Shown piece after piece: positions 1 through 4,385 of a DNA stretch of 6,731 nucleotides. The position numbers and the translations under genes are program-made. The DNA comes from an uncultured Clostridia bacterium (GTDB taxonomy: Bacteria; Bacillota; Clostridia; Oscillospirales; Oscillospiraceae), in NCBI GenBank assembly GCA_945635805.1, contig CALZCW010000034.1:1-6731 (forward strand), read 5' to 3'. The notes beneath the pieces were generated by a model. The model was not told where the DNA came from and ran no database searches. It saw only the letters and a program-made list of their open reading frames with translations. How positions within the stretch are numbered: position 1 is the stretch's first letter; each line of letters opens with the position of its first letter.

Positions 1-768
1 CAGCCGGGTTATACCCTCCACACCTGCAGCAAGTGTGGCTACTCCTACCGCAGCGACTTTACCGATACTCTGAGCCACAGCTTCTCCGGCGGTATCTGCG
101 TCAACTGCGGTGTGGAGGATCCCAATTATGTTGCGCCTTCCCCGGATATTCCCTACGGCGACAGCCCCCTCTACGCCTCCTATACAGACCTGGAGAAGGA
201 AGCCTGGTACCGTGCCGGTATCGTCTATGCCCTCCATCAGGGTCTGATGAACGGCGTCGGCAAGGAGAATGAGTACATCTTCGACCCGGACGGCAACGTC
301 ACCCGTGCCATGGTCGTCACCATTCTCTACCGCGCCGCCGGTTCTCCCAGCGCCAAGGGTCTTGCACTTCCCTTCGAGGATGTGGAGACCGGTAGCTGGT
401 ACACCAGCGCAGTTGCCTGGGCCGCTGATCAGGGCATCGTCCTGGGTGTTTCGGACACGGAGTTTGATCCCCATTCTCCCATCACCCGCGAGCAGTTGGC
501 CGCCGTTCTCTACCGTTATGCCGGCGAACCCGCTGCGCTGGGCAATCTCACCGCCTATATCGACGCCAAGGATGTTTCCCAGTATGCCCTCAGCGCTCTG
601 AAATGGGCCATCGGCGAGAAGATCGTCACCGGCATTGACAACCGTCTTGCGCCACAGGAGACTGCAACCCGTGCGCAAATCGCCACCGTGTTCTTCCGCT
701 ATCTGGATCCCGTGGCAGCAAAGGAAGCCCAGGAGCTTCTGGAAAACGATCCCAATCCCTACGACTGA
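1..768 (+). CDS. SLH-domain cell-surface protein, C-terminal part (5' end outside window)
   Basis: The frame is open from base 1 to TGA at 766-768, giving 255 residues of a longer protein; the GTG at 112 is internal. Residues 9-36 contain two CxxC pairs (C9/C12 and C33/C36), a small repeat-like unit often seen in secreted clostridial surface proteins. Three SLH repeats follow at about 61-116, 125-177 and 187-237. Each has a hydrophobic/aromatic first helix (for example AWYRAGIVYAL and SWYTSAVAWAA) and a T-R motif before the second helix (VTRAM, ITREQ, ATRAQ). The protein ends in a short acidic tail. In characterised Firmicutes, three tandem SLH domains bind pyruvylated secondary cell wall polysaccharide and hold the protein on the cell wall. 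The functional part upstream is not visible, so the protein could be an S-layer subunit, an enzyme or an adhesin. A csaB-like gene downstream fits the anchoring role. The SLH assignment is very secure; the overall function is unknown. Confidence 0.95.
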   Translation, partial: QPGYTLHTCSKCGYSYRSDFTDTLSHSFSGGICVNCGVEDPNYVAPSPDIPYGDSPLYASYTDLEKEAWYRAGIVYALHQGLMNGVGKENEYIFDPDGNVTRAMVVTILYRAAGSPSAKGLALPFEDVETGSWYTSAVAWAADQGIVLGVSDTEFDPHSPITREQLAAVLYRYAGEPAALGNLTAYIDAKDVSQYALSALKWAIGEKIVTGIDNRLAPQETATRAQIATVFFRYLDPVAAKEAQELLENDPNPYD

Positions 769-782
769 TTGAAATGATTCTC

Positions 783-809
783 GGGCGCGTTGCAAACCGC
801 AGCGCGCCC
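783..809 (+). terminator. Hairpin after the SLH gene, probable terminator
   Basis: GGGCGCGTTGC (783-793) pairs with GCAGCGCGCCC (799-809) around a five-base loop. This gives an 11-bp GC-rich stem with one G-U pair, 15 bases after the SLH stop codon. The following sequence (AATCTTTAT) is only moderately T-rich, so termination may be partial or shared with the next hairpin. Confidence 0.6.
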
Positions 810-823
810 AATCTTTATGCAAA

Positions 824-853
824 AGAAGCAGCCTTTTTTCAAAGGCTGCTTCT
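824..853. terminator. Second hairpin in the convergent gap, probable bidirectional terminator
   Basis: A 13-bp perfect stem (824-836 with 841-853, core GAAGCAGCC/GGCTGCTTC) closes a TTTC loop. On the - strand the stem is followed by TTTTGCATAAA, which suits the leftward operon ending at 869. On the + strand it is followed by CTCTTATTC, a weak T tract. Its place between two converging genes supports a two-way terminator. Confidence 0.7.
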
Positions 854-868
854 CTTATTCCGGTCAGA

Positions 869-1579
869 TCACTCCTCGCCGTTGGTGTCGAAATAGTAAT
901 CACCCTGGTCAAAATGATCCCTGTAGAATTCCTCGTCCATGTCCGTCAGGCCCGCCTGGACCACATAGCGTTGGCCGTCCAGCTCCATGACCAGCACCGC
1001 CATGGCCCCGCCATACTCCTTGCCCTCATAGACAGCGGTGAATTCCACCTCCACCTGATAGAGGTGGTCCATGGTCACGGTGACGCCGTAGTCCTCAAAG
1101 AGGCCGCTTTCATAGGCCCGCACGTCCACGCGGCGCACCTTGTCCGTCTGGCTGCCGGTCACTGTGCAGCTTTCAAAGATGAAATCCAGGTTGCTGAAAA
1201 GCTCCCGGAAATCGTCCTGCAGTTCAGGATAGGTCGCCTCGCAGATGGCGTCCACATTGCCCAGGAGCACGTTCCGGGCGAAGGTCTCGCCGATGGTCTT
1301 ATAGTTTTCCAGGCTGTCCAGCATTTCCTGACGGGGCATGCTGGTCACGGAGCCGTCGGTATTCTCTCCGCCGTCGCCGCCCCAGACAAAGAGGTACAAT
1401 CCCGCCGCAATGACGGCCACGATCAGCACCAGGGCCAGGATCGGCACCAGCTTGGAGCTTTTTTTCTCAGGCTTGGGGGCCGGTTCTTCCGGCTTTTTCT
1501 CCTCAGGCACCTCCATGCCGCAGTAGACACAGGAGGTGGCGTTGTCCTCGATTTCTCTTCCGCAATATTGACAGATCAT
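869..1579 (-). CDS. Zinc-ribbon, single-TM protein with extracytoplasmic domain (paralogue 2)
   Basis: A 236-residue protein of unknown function. An N-terminal zinc ribbon has CxxC pairs at C3/C6 and C17/C20. A charged, proline-rich linker (about 25-43) and one membrane helix (about 44-66) follow, and the remaining ~170 residues are acidic. The positive charges before the helix predict a cytoplasmic ribbon and an outside C-terminal domain. That domain has an alpha-then-beta pattern like NTF2/DUF4878-type lipoprotein domains; this is inferred from pattern only. It resembles the product of the gene just upstream: ribbon cysteines at the same positions, a shared SCTV motif (C138 here) and a shared GLTD near the end, after which this protein carries a further acidic tail of about 24 residues. 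Start: ATG at 1579-1577 with GAGGAG eight bases upstream (1588-1593). It is the last gene of the operon, 20 bases after its paralogue. It might be a sensor or envelope scaffold. Confidence 0.85.
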   Translation of the reverse strand: MICQYCGREIEDNATSCVYCGMEVPEEKKPEEPAPKPEKKSSKLVPILALVLIVAVIAAGLYLFVWGGDGGENTDGSVTSMPRQEMLDSLENYKTIGETFARNVLLGNVDAICEATYPELQDDFRELFSNLDFIFESCTVTGSQTDKVRRVDVRAYESGLFEDYGVTVTMDHLYQVEVEFTAVYEGKEYGGAMAVLVMELDGQRYVVQAGLTDMDEEFYRDHFDQGDYYFDTNGEE

Positions 1580-1599
1580 TCCGATTTCTCCTCTCTTTC

Positions 1600-2166
1600 T
1601 CAGTCCGTCAGGCCTTCATAGTATACCACATACCAGGCACCTTCGATCTCGCCGACGGTAACGTCAGCCGTGCCGGACAGCGTCCTGCCGCCGCACTTGG
1701 CCTCATATTCCACCGTCACCTCATAGGCGGCGGTGACATTGTCTCGGCTGCCATAGTAGCTGATGCGCTCGGAGAGGCCATTTAGTTCGGCTTTCTCCGT
1801 ACAGGCGGTGATGCTGTCGGTCCTGACGGTGCAGGAATCGGAGATCTCGCCGAAATCCAGCCAGCTTTCCATGTATCCGTAGAGATCGTACTGGCAGACC
1901 TCCTCCAGCTTCTCCATGTCGTTGAAATAGTAGGCCGTGACGAAATCCCGGGCCTTTGCCTCATAAACGGGCAGTTCAACCTCTCCGCCTGTACCCGAAG
2001 TCAGCAGCAGGACCACAACGAGCGCCACCACCAGGGCCACCGCCACCAGGCAAAGCACCACAGACAGAGTGTTCTTGTTTTTCTTCTTTTTGACCAGAGA
2101 CGCGCCGCAGCCGCCGCAGATAACAGCTTCCGGCTCGTTTTCTCTGCCGCATTTTCTGCAAATCAT
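1600..2166 (-). CDS. Zinc-ribbon, single-TM protein with extracytoplasmic domain (paralogue 1)
   Basis: A 188-residue protein of unknown function. It has an N-terminal zinc ribbon (C3/C6 and C17/C20), a lysine-rich patch (KKKKNK, 26-31), one strongly hydrophobic helix (about 33-56) and an extracytoplasmic domain of ~130 residues. The lysines predict an inside N-terminus. Outside cysteines lie at 91, 112, 122 and 158. C91 and C112 align with C113 and C138 of the downstream paralogue, so they may form a conserved disulfide or structural pair; C122 and C158 are unique to this copy. Although the frame is open to 2265, the start is placed at ATG 2166-2164, because an AGGAGG lies seven bases upstream and the ribbon then begins at residue 1 just as in its paralogue. 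The ATG overlaps the stop of the ligase gene (ATGA), implying translational coupling and a role linked to that membrane protein. Confidence 0.87.
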   Translation of the reverse strand: MICRKCGRENEPEAVICGGCGASLVKKKKNKNTLSVVLCLVAVALVVALVVVLLLTSGTGGEVELPVYEAKARDFVTAYYFNDMEKLEEVCQYDLYGYMESWLDFGEISDSCTVRTDSITACTEKAELNGLSERISYYGSRDNVTAAYEVTVEYEAKCGGRTLSGTADVTVGEIEGAWYVVYYEGLTD

Positions 2167-3743
2167 GAATTTTCCTCCTTTTGCTGCGGCTTCCAGAGAA
2201 AGCCGACAAAAATTAACATACCCGCGACGGCGAAAAACAACGCCATCATATAAGGCTCCTCCCACAGGCTCTCAAAGAAGCTGTGGATCAAGATCGCGAC
2301 CAGACCGCAGAACATTCCGGCGCACAGCGGCTTCATGCCGTGACGGTAGGACCGGGCGACACTCCGCAGGCCAGTGCCCAAAATCCCCGCGACGGCGGTG
2401 AGAAACGCCGTCAAGCCCACAATGCCGTTTTCCACCAGGATCTTCACATAATAGTTGTCCACATACATATAGTTGAAATCCGGATTGATGGGGTTCTGCG
2501 CCGCCACGGCGCCGCCGAAGATGCCGTAGCCCAGGCCAAAGGGCCAGGCGTACTTCTCATCCAGATAGCCGAAGGCCGTCTCCCAGCGCTTGGCACGGCC
2601 GGCGCGGGCGTTGGATTCGGCGAACTGAGGTGTAAACAAATAGCCGATGCGGCTGCGCACAAAGGGCAGGAAGCAGGCGGCGATGCCGCATACAAGCATA
2701 AGGACAAACAGCTTGCGGTCAATCATCAGGGCAAACAGTACCGCCGCGATCGCCAGGGCCATCCAGGCCGCCCGGGTCATGGTGAACAGGCAGGCAACAC
2801 ACATACAGATGCCGCAGAACCAGAAGAACACCTTCCCTGCAGGCGTTTTGCAGTCGTAGGCCCTGCCGATGGCCATGGGCGCAAAGAGCAGCATATAGGC
2901 CGCCATGATGTTGGGATTGGCGAAAATGGAAAACACACGGGTGCGCACGGCAGTCTCCGCCTGATCCTGCCAGTTGGAGGGGATCTCCACCCCCAGGACG
3001 AACTGGGCGATGCCGTGGAGGGCAAAGACGGCGGCAATGAGGACCATGGCGTCGTACATCAGCCGCAGGTCCCTCTCGTCCCGCAGCAGCCGCGTGACCA
3101 GGAAGAACAGCAGGATATACTGCATGGATGCCCGGAAGCCGGTGATGTTGATGTCCCAGAACCGCGACGTGAGCCACAGCAGCGCCCCGCCCACCAGCAG
3201 GTAGAAAATCAGATACAGATCCAGCGGATTGAGGGCGCTTTTCAGCGGTGAAGCCGTATTGATGCGGCGCTGCAGAATCCAGCAGAAGCACAGCAGCATC
3301 AGCGCCTCGTCCCAGACGGAGGATATGGCGCTCAGGCTCAGAACATCCCGCAGGAGCCAGTCAATGGGGGCGTAGGCGGCGACGAGCAGGAGCAGAATCG
3401 CCGTCATGCCGCCTTCAGAGAGGCGTCCCAGGAAAAAGCTCTCCCGTCCCATGCGGAACAGTCCGCCGTAGGCGCGGTAGAGGAGGCTTCCCCGAACCGT
3501 GGGCATGAGCTTCTGCCCAAAACGGCACAGGGCGGCGTTGCAGCGGTCCAGGCCGCGCCGCAGAGCGCTCTTCTCCGTCGCCGCGTCGCGGCACAGGAGC
3601 CGCGCGAACAGGCCGTAGAAGAAGGACTGCCGCCAGAGCCTCCCCAGAGCCGCAATGCCCCGCCCCAAGGCCGACCGCCGGAGCCAGGCAGCAGCCGCAG
3701 TCACCGTGCGCCAGAGGAAGGAGGTGGTCAGAAGCTCGTTCAT
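2163..3743 (-). CDS. O-antigen ligase/polymerase-like (Wzy/WaaL superfamily) membrane protein
   Basis: A 526-residue polytopic membrane protein. Residues 1-110 form an arginine-rich, amphipathic N-terminal extension with an internal repeat; from about 111 onward there are roughly 11-12 hydrophobic helices. Family hallmarks are FSIFANPNIMAAYMLLFAPMA (from 271), TMTRAAWMALAIA (321-333), a large hydrophilic loop (about 363-430) with WPFGLGYGIF (400-409), and DN-x9-GxxG (D429-G443) just before the last helices. Family members polymerise, or transfer to acceptors, undecaprenyl-linked glycans on the outer face of the membrane. In a Gram-positive next to CsaB, the likely substrate is a secondary cell wall polysaccharide; this is inference. 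WaaL proteins usually have His where D429 stands, but an Asp is familiar in Gram-positive relatives. Start: ATG at 3743, with GGAG eight bases upstream inside the preceding gene; it overlaps that gene's stop by four bases (ATGA) and the next gene's start likewise. Whether it is a polymerase or a ligase cannot be told here. Confidence 0.88.
   Translation of the reverse strand: MNELLTTSFLWRTVTAAAAWLRRSALGRGIAALGRLWRQSFFYGLFARLLCRDAATEKSALRRGLDRCNAALCRFGQKLMPTVRGSLLYRAYGGLFRMGRESFFLGRLSEGGMTAILLLLVAAYAPIDWLLRDVLSLSAISSVWDEALMLLCFCWILQRRINTASPLKSALNPLDLYLIFYLLVGGALLWLTSRFWDINITGFRASMQYILLFFLVTRLLRDERDLRLMYDAMVLIAAVFALHGIAQFVLGVEIPSNWQDQAETAVRTRVFSIFANPNIMAAYMLLFAPMAIGRAYDCKTPAGKVFFWFCGICMCVACLFTMTRAAWMALAIAAVLFALMIDRKLFVLMLVCGIAACFLPFVRSRIGYLFTPQFAESNARAGRAKRWETAFGYLDEKYAWPFGLGYGIFGGAVAAQNPINPDFNYMYVDNYYVKILVENGIVGLTAFLTAVAGILGTGLRSVARSYRHGMKPLCAGMFCGLVAILIHSFFESLWEEPYMMALFFAVAGMLIFVGFLWKPQQKEENS
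2174..2179 (-). promoter_or_regulatory. Ribosome binding site that fixes the start of zinc-ribbon paralogue 1
   Basis: On the - strand this reads AGGAGG, seven bases before ATG at 2166. It lies inside the end of the O-antigen-ligase-like gene. It selects the short 188-residue product over the longer open frame that begins at 2265. Confidence 0.8.
3408..3674 (-). repeat. Internal duplication in the N-terminal extension of the ligase-like protein
   Basis: Protein residues 24-50 and 86-112 (bases 3674-3594 and 3488-3408) align without gaps at an offset of 62 residues. The shared pattern is S-x-L-x-R-x4-L-x-R-x2-R-[QE]-S-F-F-x-G. Matching positions include S24/S86, R28/R90, R35/R97, R38/R100, SFF 40-42/102-104 and G44/G106. 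The similarity is at protein level. Confidence 0.6.
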
Positions 3744-4231
3744 CCCAGCTTCTCCATGCTGAAGATCACGCCGGTGATCTCCACATCCACGGTCTTCACA
3801 ATGTATTCCTTGGCCAGACGAACCTCCTGGGTGACAATGGAGTAGGCTCCGCCGGTCACGGTGGCCGCAGCCTCCACGGTCAGATACAGGTCAGCGCGGC
3901 CCTCACCATCCGCCTGGATATCCCAGGCGGTGATCTGGGCATCCACCAGCTTGTTACTGTTGTACATCCGGTTCATCGGGACGACAACACCGTCGATCAC
4001 CGTCGCCTCAGAGGACAGGCTGGAAACAATGCTGTCAGCCAGTTCCACGGGGATGTCCTCGCAGAGCACCTGGAAACGGATGTTGGGAGAGGACAGTGAA
4101 CCGTTGGCGTCCAGAGCCTCCGTATCCGGTCCCAGGAGCTTATAGGCCGCAAAAGCCAGTGCGGCGATAAGAATCAGGATGACAATGATGTCAATCACGT
4201 TCAGTTTGCCGCCTTTTCCGAATAATTTCAT
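3740..4231 (-). CDS. DUF4330-like membrane-anchored protein
   Basis: A 163-residue protein, first gene of the leftward operon. A short basic N-terminus with GKLNVIDIIVIL (residues 8-19) runs into one membrane helix (about 12-33). The remaining ~130 residues are a mostly beta-type extracytoplasmic domain without cysteines apart from C57. The G-K-L-N-x-I-D start followed directly by a hydrophobic helix matches the DUF4330 family as I remember it; that family has no assigned biochemical role. Members recur near glycan polymerase and csaB-type genes in Firmicutes (recollection, not checked). Start: ATG at 4231-4229 with AGGAGG five bases upstream (4237-4242). The stop overlaps the ligase start (ATGA), so translation of the two is probably coupled. 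It could be an accessory subunit that positions the ligase or polymer at the membrane; this is inference from context. Confidence 0.82.
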   Translation of the reverse strand: MKLFGKGGKLNVIDIIVILILIAALAFAAYKLLGPDTEALDANGSLSSPNIRFQVLCEDIPVELADSIVSSLSSEATVIDGVVVPMNRMYNSNKLVDAQITAWDIQADGEGRADLYLTVEAAATVTGGAYSIVTQEVRLAKEYIVKTVDVEITGVIFSMEKLG

Positions 4232-4273
4232 AGTATCCTCCTGTAATTCTCGTTGCTTCTTAACGGAAAAAGT

Positions 4274-4304
4274 ATTATAATAATGTCTGATGAATCAGCC
4301 GCAA
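4274..4304 (-). promoter_or_regulatory. Probable sigma-A promoter for the leftward four-gene operon
   Basis: On the - strand there is a perfect TATAAT at 4279-4274, overlapping a second possible -10 (TATTAT, 4282-4277). Upstream is TTGCGG at 4304-4299, 16 bases from TATTAT and 19 from TATAAT. Transcription would start near 4267 and leave a leader of about 35 bases before the ATG at 4231. The -10 is good and the -35 is only partial. Confidence 0.55.
4287..4298. promoter_or_regulatory. Small palindrome between the -35 and -10 of the leftward promoter, possible operator
   Basis: CTGAT-GA-ATCAG is a perfect 5-bp inverted repeat with a two-base centre. It fills most of the spacer of the leftward promoter and lies about 12 bases upstream of the possible rightward -35. 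A repressor bound here would block the leftward promoter. A palindrome this short can arise by chance. Confidence 0.3.
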
Positions 4305-4309
4305 CCGGG

Positions 4310-4339
4310 CTGAGCCGACAGATTTTATCATATTATAGT
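4310..4339 (+). promoter_or_regulatory. Possible promoter for the glycosyltransferase-CsaB gene
   Basis: TATAGT at 4334-4339 matches the -10 consensus at five of six positions and lies in a conspicuously AT-rich patch. The best -35 at 18-base spacing is CTGAGC (4310-4315), a weak match. The start would be near 4346, giving a leader of about 40 bases. A GAGG at 4374-4377, eight bases before the ATG, serves as ribosome binding site. Confidence 0.4.
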
Positions 4340-4385
4340 AGATATGCAGTAGAAATTCAAGAGGATATTCTCCGAGGTCTGACTT

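Noticed and set aside
112..114. GTG at 112 as the true start of the SLH protein
   Set aside because: The frame is open to base 1 and encodes a cysteine unit continuous with the SLH repeats. No convincing ribosome binding site precedes it, and a start there would lack a signal peptide.
783..853. Paired hairpins at 783-853 as a small RNA or attachment site
   Set aside because: They sit between two converging stop codons, where terminators are expected. No promoter or direct repeat was seen around them.
914..1621. Long + strand open frame opposite the last operon gene
   Set aside because: It is antisense to a well-supported zinc-ribbon gene. The translation is unusually rich in His and Ala with no domain pattern, as expected from the reverse of a GC-rich gene.
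2167..2265. Longer N-terminus (33 more residues) for zinc-ribbon paralogue 1
   Set aside because: The extra residues overlap the ligase gene and match nothing in the paralogue. The ATG at 2166 has an ideal AGGAGG and puts the ribbon at residue 1.
2283..3251. Long + strand open frame opposite the ligase gene
   Set aside because: Its translation is rich in His, Gln, Gly and Arg and has no membrane or domain pattern, while the opposite strand encodes a clear polytopic family protein with coupled neighbours.
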